A DNA stretch of 64,000 nucleotides, from positions 1-64,000 of the forward strand of contig JALFWW010000007.1 in NCBI GenBank assembly GCA_022786605.1, given 5' to 3'. The notes beneath the pieces are model-generated. The model did no database searches. It was not told where the DNA came from and was given only the letters and a program-made list of their open reading frames with translations. Positions 52,457 through 60,451 of this stretch are shown here, piece after piece. Source of the DNA: Clostridia bacterium. GTDB lineage: Bacteria; Bacillota; Clostridia; Lachnospirales; Anaerotignaceae. The translations under genes and the position numbers were made by a program. Within the stretch, counting starts at the first letter, position 1. Each line of letters begins with the position of its first letter.

Positions 52457-53050
52457 ATGGAAACCATTATTTTTGCAACAAAAAACAAGGGGAAAATTCG
52501 AGAGATCAACGAAATCCTTGCAGATATGGACGTTAATGTGGTGTCTATGGAAGAAGCTGGCATCACCATCGACGTGGTGGAAGACGGTAAGACTTTTGAA
52601 GAAAATTCCATGAAAAAAGCTGTGCAGGTCATGGAAATTTCCGGTAAAATCACATTGGCAGACGATTCCGGTCTGGAAATCGACTATCTGGATAAAGCCC
52701 CCGGCATTTATTCTGCACGTTTTCTGGGTGAAGATACCCCTTATCCCGAAAAATTCAAGGTTATTCTGGAAAAACTCAAAGACGTGGAGGAAAAGGACAG
52801 AACTGCTCGTTTTGTTAGCTGCATTGTTGCGGCGTTCCCTGACGGCAGACGTCTGGTAAGTTTGGATACCGTAGAAGGCATCATCGGCTGGGAACCCACC
52901 GGTGAAAATGGTTTTGGCTACGACCCTATTTTCTATGTGCCCGAACTGAAAAAATACATGGCAGAACTTTCTTCCGAGGAAAAGAACGCCATCAGCCACA
53001 GAGGCAAAGCTCTGCGGAAGATGAAAGAACTGCTGAAAAAGGAGCTGTAA
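52457..53050 (+). CDS. rdgB: XTP/dITP diphosphatase (Ham1/RdgB family)
   Basis: 197 residues. FATKNKGKIREINEIL (4-19), LADDSGLEIDYLDKAPGIYSARF (about 65-87), WEPTGENGFGYDPIFYVPE and the C-terminal ISHRGKALRKMKE are the Ham1 signature. It removes deaminated purine nucleotides. AAAGGAGG precedes the ATG. It is 3 bases from the phosphodiesterase gene. Confidence 0.95.
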   Translation: METIIFATKNKGKIREINEILADMDVNVVSMEEAGITIDVVEDGKTFEENSMKKAVQVMEISGKITLADDSGLEIDYLDKAPGIYSARFLGEDTPYPEKFKVILEKLKDVEEKDRTARFVSCIVAAFPDGRRLVSLDTVEGIIGWEPTGENGFGYDPIFYVPELKKYMAELSSEEKNAISHRGKALRKMKELLKKEL

Positions 53051-53053
53051 ACC

Positions 53054-53569
53054 ATGAAGATACTGGTTTTCAGCGATACCCATAATTATCTGGACAATGC
53101 CAGAGAGGTGCTGCGGCGCATTGGCGGGCAGATGGATATGGTGCTGCATTTGGGAGACCACGATACAGACGCCATGGAACTGAAAAAGGAATTTCCATCT
53201 CTCCCCTTCCATTATGTGCTGGGCAACAACGATTACTCTTGGGATACGCCCGATAAGAAAATGGTATTCGCAGGCGGAAAAAAACTCCTCCTTGTCCATG
53301 GGCATAAACAGCGAGTATACTGGAATTATGACAGCATTTCCTACTGGGCAGAGGAACAGGGGGCGGATGTGGTGCTTTTTGGACATACCCATCGTCCTGT
53401 TTATGACGACAACGGACGGGTGATGCTGCTCAATCCCGGCAGTATTTCCATGCCCCGGGGAGGTACACCTCCTACATTCGGTATCCTCACCATCGCGGAA
53501 AACGGCAGAATGGAAGGTGCCATTATGGAATATCACAGAGATATACCTTTTTGCAGATGTAAAGGATGA
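53054..53569 (+). CDS. YfcE/MJ0936-family metallophosphoesterase
   Basis: 171 residues. Metal ligands in order: FSDTHN (6-11), GDHD (about 35), GNND (about 56), LVHGH (about 78) and FGHTHRP (about 112). This family of small phosphodiesterases hydrolyses phosphodiester model substrates; the cellular target is unknown. It ends the rph-rdgB operon. Confidence 0.9.
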   Translation: MKILVFSDTHNYLDNAREVLRRIGGQMDMVLHLGDHDTDAMELKKEFPSLPFHYVLGNNDYSWDTPDKKMVFAGGKKLLLVHGHKQRVYWNYDSISYWAEEQGADVVLFGHTHRPVYDDNGRVMLLNPGSISMPRGGTPPTFGILTIAENGRMEGAIMEYHRDIPFCRCKG

Positions 53570-53574
53570 TTTTT

Positions 53575-53612
53575 TGCAGTCCCGAAGACATTTTCGGGGC
53601 TGTATTTTGTAA
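53575..53612 (+). terminator. Terminator of the rph operon
   Basis: CAGTCCCGAA pairs with TTCGGGGCTG (one G-T pair) followed by TATTTTG. Confidence 0.7.
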
Positions 53613-53698
53613 AAAACAGTTTTTTTCCTGATTTTTGAGAAAAAAGCCTTGACGGCGCTTATTTTTTATGGCATAATATCTCTTGCCGAATTACGAAT

Positions 53699-53772
<74 letters not shown>

Positions 53773-53776
53773 GTAT

Positions 53777-53847
53777 GCGGGTGTAGTTCAATGGTAGAAT
53801 GTCAGCCTTCCAAGCTGAACACGTGAGTTCGATTCTCATCACCCGCT
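53777..53847 (+). tRNA. tRNA-Gly(TCC)
   Basis: Acceptor GCGGGTG pairs with CACCCGC; anticodon loop CTTCCAA (TCC); T-loop TTCGATT. CCA not encoded. Confidence 0.95.
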
Positions 53848-53854
53848 TCAGTAT

Positions 53855-53928
<74 letters not shown>

Positions 53929-53930
53929 CT

Positions 53931-53966
53931 GAAAAGAGCAAAAGCACTGCTTTTGCTCTTTTTTCG
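53931..53966 (+). terminator. Terminator of the tRNA cluster
   Basis: AAAGAGCAAAAGC pairs with GCTTTTGCTCTTT around ACT, followed by TTTCG. Confidence 0.85.
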
Positions 53967-54009
53967 TTCTTGACAGACCCAAAGAGAATCGTTACAATAA
54001 TATCGTTAT

Positions 54010-54089
54010 GCGGATATGGCGGAATTGGCAGACGCACTGGATTTAGGTTCCAGCGGGCAACCGTGCAGGTTCAAGTCCTGTTATCCGCA
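54010..54089 (+). tRNA. tRNA-Leu(TAG)
   Basis: Acceptor GCGGATA pairs with TATCCGC; anticodon stem CTGGA/TCCAG with loop TTTAGGT (TAG); a class II variable arm follows. It sits between a terminator (53931) and another (54093), so has its own promoter (TTGACA at 53970 with TACAAT near 53993). Confidence 0.93.
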
Positions 54090-54092
54090 GAG

Positions 54093-54128
54093 GAAAAGGC
54101 GGCATGAAAGCATGTCGTCTTTTTTATT
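54093..54128 (+). terminator. Terminator of tRNA-Leu
   Basis: AAAAGGCGGCATG pairs with CATGTCGTCTTTT, followed by TTTATTTTT. Confidence 0.85.
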
Positions 54129-54133
54129 TTTTA

Positions 54134-54162
54134 TTGACAAAATAGTAAGGGACAGGTACAAT
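54134..54162 (+). promoter_or_regulatory. Promoter of the MATE transporter
   Basis: TTGACA (54134-54139), 17-base spacer, TACAAT (54157-54162). Transcription would start near 54169 and include a structured leader of about 113 bases. Confidence 0.8.
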
Positions 54163-54174
54163 CGTGTCATGTGA

Positions 54175-54262
54175 GGGGTTTTTCCGCCACCGGGTGGAAA
54201 AACAAGAATACCCGTATCCATTCCGGTAGGTCGCAGCAGGAATGGGTAGGGGTATTTTTTAC
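54175..54262 (+). promoter_or_regulatory. Structured leader with terminator (attenuator-like) before MATE gene
   Basis: First a hairpin (GTTTTTCC around CGCCACCGGGT with GGAAAAAC). Then a long imperfect terminator stem (AATACCC, TATCCATTCC pairs with GGAATGGGTA, GGGGTATT) followed by TTTTTT, all upstream of the ribosome site at 54267. The layout is that of a transcription attenuator or riboswitch. No known class was recognised. Confidence 0.55.
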
Positions 54263-54281
54263 GTTTAGGAGGAAAACGACC

Positions 54282-55589
54282 ATGTTGGGAAAACAATATC
54301 TGAAATATGTATCCAGCAATATACTGGGGATGATGGGGCTTTCCTTTTATATTCTGGCAGACACCTATTTTGTGGCGGCAAAACTGGGGGCGGATGGTCT
54401 GGCGGCACTGAATATTGCCATTCCAGGGTATTCTCTGGTCAATGCCACGGGGCTGATGGTAGCCATGGGCGGTGCCGTACGATATACCATTGCCCAATCG
54501 CAGGGACAGAAAAAACAGGCACATGAGATATTTACCAAAACCATGCTTACAGGCTGGTTTTTTGCCGCCATTTATTTCATTATGGGCATTTTTCTGGCAA
54601 CGCCTTTTGCGGCGCTTTTGGGGGCAGAAGGAGAAATCCTACCCATGACGGCAGACTATCTGCGGATGATGCTCCTGTTTGGGGTGTTCTTCATTTCCAA
54701 TGACATGATGCTGGCTTTTGTGCGAAACGACGGCGCTCCAAGGCTTGCCATGATCGGCATGATTTGCGGCAGCCTCACCAATGTGGTGCTGGACTATGTG
54801 TTCATTTTCCCATTGGATATGGGGCTGTTCGGTGCGGCGCTGGCAACGGGCTTTTCTCCGGCGGTGAGCATGTGCGTCATGTCCCTTCATGTGTGGAAAA
54901 AGAAAAATGGCTTCGCTTTTTGCAAGGTGAAAGAAGTGGCAAAAAGCGGACTGCTGTTCTGCAAATTGGGGATTTCCGCCTTTGTCAATGAATTTGCTAC
55001 AGGCGTGGTGCTGACGGTGTTCAATCTGCTGATTCTGTCCATCAGCGGTAATACAGGCGTAGCGGCTTATGGCGTCATTGCCAATATCGCACTGGTGGGA
55101 ACGGCGGTGTATACAGGGCTTTCTCAAGGGACACAGCCTCTGGTTAGCCAGTATTACGGCAAACGGGATCACCACAGCACAAGGAAACTTTATGGTTTTG
55201 CCGTATCTACAGCCCTCCTTTTGGGGGCAGTGATGATTGGCATTGCATGGGCATTTACGGAGCCTTTGGTCAGTGTGTTCAACGGCGAAGGAAACGAAGC
55301 TTTGCAGACCATGGCGGAAGAAGGTCTGCGGCTGTACTTCATCGGGTTTCTGTTTGCAGGCATCAATATCGTTTCGGCGGTGTATCTGGGGGCTGTGGAA
55401 CAGGCTATGCCATCCTTTTTCATTGCCATGTCCAGAGGTGTCGTAGCGATTCTGTTTTTTGCCTTCCTTCTTTCCGCTTTGTGGGGGATGCTGGGCATTT
55501 GGCTGGCATTTCCGGCGGCAGAAGGGGCTACTTGTCTTTTGACAGCGGTTTTCATGTGGCGGAGCAGAAAAAGAGAAAATAAAAATTGA
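54282..55589 (+). CDS. MATE-family efflux transporter
   Basis: 435 residues, twelve predicted membrane spans. LSFYILADTYFVAAKLGADGLAALNIAIPGYSLVNATGLMVAMGGA at the start and the mirrored LSQGTQPLVSQYYGKRD in the second half fit MATE exporters (cation-coupled drug or metabolite export). ATG 54282 lies 9 bases after AGGAGG; the in-frame GTG at 54171 sits in the attenuator leader and is rejected. It ends beside repeat copy C. Confidence 0.9.
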   Translation: MLGKQYLKYVSSNILGMMGLSFYILADTYFVAAKLGADGLAALNIAIPGYSLVNATGLMVAMGGAVRYTIAQSQGQKKQAHEIFTKTMLTGWFFAAIYFIMGIFLATPFAALLGAEGEILPMTADYLRMMLLFGVFFISNDMMLAFVRNDGAPRLAMIGMICGSLTNVVLDYVFIFPLDMGLFGAALATGFSPAVSMCVMSLHVWKKKNGFAFCKVKEVAKSGLLFCKLGISAFVNEFATGVVLTVFNLLILSISGNTGVAAYGVIANIALVGTAVYTGLSQGTQPLVSQYYGKRDHHSTRKLYGFAVSTALLLGAVMIGIAWAFTEPLVSVFNGEGNEALQTMAEEGLRLYFIGFLFAGINIVSAVYLGAVEQAMPSFFIAMSRGVVAILFFAFLLSALWGMLGIWLAFPAAEGATCLLTAVFMWRSRKRENKN

Positions 55590-55594
55590 CGGTG

Positions 55595-55777
55595 TTAGGG
55601 GCATCTTCATAAGAAAACAAAGAAAGCCGAAATCCTTATCATGATAAAGGATTTCGGCTTTCTTATGATATTGAGATTTTATTGGATATGTTTTCTTATG
55701 AAGACAGCCGTTGCAATTCCCCTTAAGAAATTAAGGAAACGAAAATCAATGTTTTCTTAAGGGGAAGTTGCTTTTTC
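55595..55777 (-). repeat. Interspersed repeat, full copy C (inverted)
   Basis: Begins TTAGGGGCATCTTCATAAG and ends CTTAAGGGG then GCTTTTTC, the reverse of copies A and B. Its central hairpin (AAGAAAGCCGAAATCC with GGATTTCGGCTTTCTT, 55622-55664) probably terminates the MATE transcript. Confidence 0.9.
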
Positions 55778-55869
55778 ACACCGTCTTTTTTTATGCCCAA
55801 AAACAGGCATAAGGCAGGCTGCTTTTTCCATATACTGAAAAGCAGAATGTTTTGGGGGAGGCGGCTTCC

Positions 55870-56643
55870 ATGAAAGCAGTCATACTGGCAGGGGGCTTTG
55901 GTACACGGATCGCGGAGGAATCCCATCTGCGCCCCAAGCCCATGATCGAGATCGGCGGCAAGCCTATTTTGTGGCATATTATGAAGATTTTCAGCGCCTA
56001 CGGCGTGACGGATTTTGTCATTTGCTGCGGCTATAAGGGGTACTGCATCAAGGAGTATTTTTCCCATTATGCCCTCCATCACAGCGATGTGACCTTCGAT
56101 TTCCGCAAAGGAACAGAAATGATCATCCATCACCGCCAGACAGAACCATGGCAGGTGACATTGGTGGATACAGGTCTGCACACCATGACTGGAGGACGTG
56201 TGAAACGGGCAGCTCCTTACTTGGGAGAAGAACGGTTTTTTGTTACTTATGGCGATGGAGTGGCAGATGTGGACATCAGCAAACTGCTGGAATTCCATGA
56301 AAAAATGGGCAAGAAAGCCACTATGACCGTGGTACAGCCGGCAGGGCGGTTTGGTACGGCGGAAATTGAAGCGGGCTGTGTCCGTGCTTTTCGGGAGAAA
56401 GCGGACAGTGACAGTGGCTGGATCAACGGCGGTTTTCTGGTACTGGAGCCCTCTGTCCTTTCTTATTTGAAAGGGGACGAAACCATATTGGAACAAGAGC
56501 CTTTGGCCACATTGGCGGCGGAAGGAGAACTGGCAGCATACCAGCATCGTGGCTTCTGGCAGTGCATGGATACCCTGCGAGATAAAGAAAAACTGGAACA
56601 GCTCTGGAAAGAAGGTGCGCCGTGGCGGATTTGGGAGAAATGA
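55870..56643 (+). CDS. rfbF: Glucose-1-phosphate cytidylyltransferase
   Basis: 257 residues. Nucleotidyltransferase: VILAGGFGTRIAEESHLRPKPMIEIGGKPILWHIM (4-38), VTYGDGVADVDI (about 126, metal site) and INGGFLVLEP. This sequence pattern is specific for the CDP-glucose enzyme. It makes CDP-D-glucose, the entry to CDP-dideoxysugars. GGGGGAGG precedes the ATG. The stop overlaps the next start (ATGA). Confidence 0.92.
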   Translation: MKAVILAGGFGTRIAEESHLRPKPMIEIGGKPILWHIMKIFSAYGVTDFVICCGYKGYCIKEYFSHYALHHSDVTFDFRKGTEMIIHHRQTEPWQVTLVDTGLHTMTGGRVKRAAPYLGEERFFVTYGDGVADVDISKLLEFHEKMGKKATMTVVQPAGRFGTAEIEAGCVRAFREKADSDSGWINGGFLVLEPSVLSYLKGDETILEQEPLATLAAEGELAAYQHRGFWQCMDTLRDKEKLEQLWKEGAPWRIWEK

Positions 56644-57680
56644 AACGCTTTTATAAAGACAAACGGGTGCTGGTGACGGGGCATACAGGCTTCAAAGGGG
56701 CGTGGCTGTGCAGATTGCTGCTGGATATGGGGGCAAAGGTTTATGGCTATGCTTTGGCACCGGAGCGAGAAAGCCTGTATGGTCTGCTGGAATGGGAAAA
56801 GGGACTGGTGTCTTGTTACGGCGATATTCGTCAACCGAAAAAACTGGCGGCTTTTGTGAAAAAAGCAGAACCGGAGGTGGTTTTCCATCTGGCGGCACAG
56901 CCCTTGGTTTCTGTGGGATATGCGCAGCCTGTGCGGACATACGAAACCAACCTTATGGGGACGGTATATCTGCTGGAAGCATTGCGGAAAGTGGAAAGCC
57001 TGCGGTCGGTGGTGGTGGTGACTACCGATAAAGTTTATGCCGAAACCAAAGAAGCCGCAGGGGAAGAAAGTCCTTTGGATGGCTTTGACCCTTATGCCAA
57101 CAGCAAATCTTGCGCGGAATTGGCGGCGGCTTGTTATGGGCGATGCTTTTTGCAGGAAAAGACGGCATTGTCCCGTCTGCGGGCAGGAAACGTTATTGGT
57201 GGCGGAGATTTTGCGGCACATCGTATCCTGCCGGACTGTATTCGGGCGGCAGTGGTACGAAAGCCAGTGATTTTGCGGCATCCCGAAGGAGTTCGCCCCT
57301 ATCAGCATGTGTTGGAGCCTTTGACGGCATATCTCTGGACGGCGTGGAAACAGTGGGAAGTACCGGAGCTGGCAGATTGCTATAACGTGGCACCCAAAGG
57401 GGCGGATATTTCCAATAGGGAATTAGCTGGGCTTTTCTGCAAATATTGGGGAGATGGTATGACATGGCAGGCAGAACGGACGGATTTTCCCAGAGAACAG
57501 GCGGTTCTGCGACTGAATGGGGAGAAAATACAGGAAAAACTGGGCTGGAAACCACGCTGGAATGTAGAGCAGGCGGTTTCGGCAACGGTGGCATGGACGA
57601 AAGTTTGGCAGAGAGGCGGCGACTTGACGGAAGAAATGCGCAGAGAAGCGGCGGCTTATGAGAAAGGGGAATGGATATGA
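56640..57680 (+). CDS. rfbG: CDP-glucose 4,6-dehydratase
   Basis: 346 residues. Extended SDR: VLVTGHTGFKGAWL (about 10-23, NAD loop GxxGxxG), the VVVVTTDKVY strand and the YANSKSCAE YxxxK active site. It yields CDP-4-keto-6-deoxyglucose. ATG 56640 (overlapping the rfbF stop) is used; a GTG at 56622 with AAGG upstream is the alternative. Overlaps rfbH by 4 bases. Confidence 0.92.
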   Translation: MKRFYKDKRVLVTGHTGFKGAWLCRLLLDMGAKVYGYALAPERESLYGLLEWEKGLVSCYGDIRQPKKLAAFVKKAEPEVVFHLAAQPLVSVGYAQPVRTYETNLMGTVYLLEALRKVESLRSVVVVTTDKVYAETKEAAGEESPLDGFDPYANSKSCAELAAACYGRCFLQEKTALSRLRAGNVIGGGDFAAHRILPDCIRAAVVRKPVILRHPEGVRPYQHVLEPLTAYLWTAWKQWEVPELADCYNVAPKGADISNRELAGLFCKYWGDGMTWQAERTDFPREQAVLRLNGEKIQEKLGWKPRWNVEQAVSATVAWTKVWQRGGDLTEEMRREAAAYEKGEWI

Positions 57681-58999
57681 CGGAAGCGGAAGCAAGACGG
57701 GAGATACTGGAGAAAGTACGGGAATATTACCACTGTTTCCATGACGGGAAGCGCTGGGACGGGAAACATGTGTCCTATGGCGGCAGGGTTTATGATGAAA
57801 GAGAAATGGAAAATCTCACAGAAGCTATGCTGGATTTTGGTTTGACAGCAGGACGGTTTGCCATGGCATTTGAGCGGAATTTTGCCGCATACATAGGGGT
57901 GAAGCATTGTGCCTTGGTCAATTCCGGTTCCTCTGCCAATCTGCTGGCATTTCATACCTTAACTTCTCCTTTGTTGGGAGAAAGGCGCATTTGCCGGGGG
58001 GATGAAGTTATCACCGTGGCGGCTGGATTTCCTACCACCGTAGCACCTATTTTGCAGTATGGGGCGGTGCCTGTCTTTGTGGATGTGACATTGCCCCAGT
58101 ACAACATAGATGTTTCTCTGCTGGAGGAAGCCCTTTCGCCCAAAACAAAGGCAGTGATGATTGCCCATACATTGGGGAATCCTTTTGATGTGAAAGCCGT
58201 GGTGGATTTCTGCCAAAAACATGATTTATGGCTGGTGGAGGATAACTGCGACGCTGTGGGGGCGGCTTACTGCTTGGAGGGAAAATGGCGGAAAACAGGC
58301 ACATTCGGGCATTTATCCACCGTCAGCTTTTACCCACCCCACCATATGACCATGGGGGAAGGGGGCACTGTCTGCACCAATGATGATTTGCTGGGGAAAA
58401 TCATGGTTTCTCTTCGGGACTGGGGGCGGGACTGCACCTGCGCGCCGGGACAGGATAACCGCTGTAAGCACCGTTTTGACAGACAGTATGGCAAACTGCC
58501 CTTTGGCTACGACCATAAATACGTCTATTCCCATTTGGGATTCAATCTGAAAGCTACGGAAATGCAGGGGGCAATCGGGCTGGCACAGATGGAAAAACTG
58601 CCGGACTTTGTGAAAAAACGGCGGTATCACTTTGATTACCTTTTGACCCTGCTGGAAAACGGCGGTGAAAAAGTGATTTTGCCTGAAGTGACAGAAAACG
58701 CCATGGCAAGTCCCTTTGGATTCCTGCTGACCTGTCGGGAAGGCATTTCCAGAGAAAAAATCGTTTCCACGTTGGAGGAAAAAGGCATCCAGACCCGTCC
58801 CCTTTTTGCAGGAAATCTCCTGCGGCATCCCTGCTTTGATACCCTGCAAAAAGATACGGATTATCGTGTTATAGGGGAGTTGCCTGTGACAGACCGGATT
58901 TTGCGGGATACTTTCTGGGTGGGAGTCTATCCGGGACTGACGGCGGAACAGTTGGCTTACGAGGGGGAGGTGCTCTATGACGCCATACGGAAAGTTTGA
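57677..58999 (+). CDS. rfbH: CDP-4-keto-6-deoxyglucose-3-dehydrase (E1)
   Basis: 440 residues. Fold-type I aminotransferase in which the usual PLP lysine is replaced by histidine (FYPPHHMTMGEGG, His222/223), the hallmark of E1. A [2Fe-2S] set is visible: Cys191, Cys253, Cys255 and Cys263 (C-x-C-x7-C). It removes the 3-hydroxyl using pyridoxamine phosphate and electrons from an E3 reductase. No E3 gene lies in the window. ATG 57677 follows AAAGGGGA by 6-7 bases. Confidence 0.93.
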   Translation: MTEAEARREILEKVREYYHCFHDGKRWDGKHVSYGGRVYDEREMENLTEAMLDFGLTAGRFAMAFERNFAAYIGVKHCALVNSGSSANLLAFHTLTSPLLGERRICRGDEVITVAAGFPTTVAPILQYGAVPVFVDVTLPQYNIDVSLLEEALSPKTKAVMIAHTLGNPFDVKAVVDFCQKHDLWLVEDNCDAVGAAYCLEGKWRKTGTFGHLSTVSFYPPHHMTMGEGGTVCTNDDLLGKIMVSLRDWGRDCTCAPGQDNRCKHRFDRQYGKLPFGYDHKYVYSHLGFNLKATEMQGAIGLAQMEKLPDFVKKRRYHFDYLLTLLENGGEKVILPEVTENAMASPFGFLLTCREGISREKIVSTLEEKGIQTRPLFAGNLLRHPCFDTLQKDTDYRVIGELPVTDRILRDTFWVGVYPGLTAEQLAYEGEVLYDAIRKV

Positions 59000-59882
59000 A
59001 AGGGCAGTGGTGACAGGGGGATGCGGATTTCTGGGGCAGGCACTGGTGCGGACACTGCTGGAAAAAGAGATTTCCGTGACAGTCATAGATTTGCCGGAAA
59101 AAGAGGCACATCTGCCTAAACGAAAGGGACTGGACTTTCAGCCCAATGTGTGGCAGGGGGATACGGTACGGAAATATGATGTTTTCTATCATCTGGCATG
59201 GGCTGGCAGTGCGGGAGAGGGTCGGAAAGATGGATTTTTGCAGGCAGAAAACATCCGCAACACCTTAGAAGCCTTGGCTTTGGCAAAAAAACTGGGGTGT
59301 CATACTTTCGTCTTTGCGGGGAGCATCATGGAGGCGGAAGTGGAAGCAGCCAAAAAGGCTGGTCTGCCGCCAAAGGGTACGGATTGCTATGCCCTTGGGA
59401 AAACTGCCGCCGGAAATCTCAGCCGTGCCTTGGCAAAGGAATGGGGCATTCGCCATGTGACAGGACGCATCACCAATACCTTTGGTGTGGGAGAAAAATC
59501 TGACCGGCTCATTTGTCGGCTCATGGACGCATGGGAGAAAGGGGAAGTGCCGCCTTTGACGGCAGGAGAGCAGATATATGATTTTCTCTATGTGACCGAT
59601 GCCGCAAGGGCATTTGCAGCTATGGGGGAAAAGGGCATGGATGGCAAAACTTACATCATTGGCAGTGGCAAACCTCGTCCCCTGCGGAATTGGCTGGAAG
59701 AAGCCATGGAAGTGACCGGAGGGAGAGGGGAGTTTGGAAAAATCCCATTTTCCGGCGTTTCCCTGACAGAATGGGATTTTGATACAGGAGAACTAGAAGG
59801 GGATACAGGATTTTGCTGTCGGGTACCTTTTGCCGAGGGCATCGGCAGACTTTGGCACTGGCGAAAGGAGGGGCGGCTGTGA
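58977..59882 (+). CDS. NAD-dependent epimerase/dehydratase (AscF/Prt-like reductase)
   Basis: 301 residues. SDR with VVTGGCGFLG (about 11-20) and the YxxxK pair in CYALGKTAAGN (about 139). In 3,6-dideoxyhexose clusters the SDR in this position reduces the 4-keto group; in the ascarylose pathway it is AscF. The product configuration cannot be read from sequence. Start within the end of rfbH, with GGGGGAGG upstream. Confidence 0.8.
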   Translation: MTPYGKFERAVVTGGCGFLGQALVRTLLEKEISVTVIDLPEKEAHLPKRKGLDFQPNVWQGDTVRKYDVFYHLAWAGSAGEGRKDGFLQAENIRNTLEALALAKKLGCHTFVFAGSIMEAEVEAAKKAGLPPKGTDCYALGKTAAGNLSRALAKEWGIRHVTGRITNTFGVGEKSDRLICRLMDAWEKGEVPPLTAGEQIYDFLYVTDAARAFAAMGEKGMDGKTYIIGSGKPRPLRNWLEEAMEVTGGRGEFGKIPFSGVSLTEWDFDTGELEGDTGFCCRVPFAEGIGRLWHWRKEGRL

Positions 59883-60451
59883 GCGGACTGAAATTCACGC
59901 CTTTAAGGCTGGAAGGATTGCAGAAGGTAACGCCTTTTTGCGCCGAGGATTTGCGGGGGTATTTTTTGAAGCTCTATGAAAAAAACGCCTTTCGGGGAGC
60001 GGGCATAGACGGGGAGATATGGGAAAGTTTTGTGACTTTTTCCAAAAGAAATGTTTTGCGGGGACTGCATATCCAACGCCCGAAGCCCCAGGCAAAACTG
60101 GTGACAGTCCTTTACGGGGAGATTTTTGATGTGGGGGTAGATTTGCGCCAAGGTTCGCCTACTTATGGGCAGTGGGAGGGTCTTGTGCTGAGCCACGAAA
60201 ACAGACAGGGGCTGTACTTACCGGAAGGATTTGCCCATGGATTTCTGGTACGGTCGGACTTTGCGCTGGTGAGTTATCTATGTAGTGGGGAATATGACCC
60301 AGAGGGGGATGGCGGCATTCGCTGGGATGATACGAAAATCGGCGTGGATTGGGGGCTGCCTGTGGGGATGCGTCCCATTGTGTCCCAAAGGGACGGAAAT
60401 CTGCCCGCATTGGCGGTCTATGAAAGGCAGGGGAGCACATGGAAGGAATGA
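59879..60451 (+). CDS. RmlC-like nucleotide-sugar epimerase (AscE-like)
   Basis: 190 residues. Cupin fold of dTDP-4-dehydrorhamnose 3,5-epimerases: SKRNVLRGLHIQRPKPQAKLV (with the active-site His), GEIFDVGVDLRQGSPTYGQW and LYLPEGFAHGF. Placed among CDP-sugar genes it is expected to be the C5 epimerase AscE rather than RmlC. GTG start overlaps the upstream stop (GTGA), with AAAGGAGG. Confidence 0.82.
   Translation: MSGLKFTPLRLEGLQKVTPFCAEDLRGYFLKLYEKNAFRGAGIDGEIWESFVTFSKRNVLRGLHIQRPKPQAKLVTVLYGEIFDVGVDLRQGSPTYGQWEGLVLSHENRQGLYLPEGFAHGFLVRSDFALVSYLCSGEYDPEGDGGIRWDDTKIGVDWGLPVGMRPIVSQRDGNLPALAVYERQGSTWKE

Noticed and set aside
52199-53536. 445-codon open frame on the minus strand
   Set aside because: Antisense to rph, rdgB and the phosphodiesterase, all of which have clear motifs and ribosome sites.
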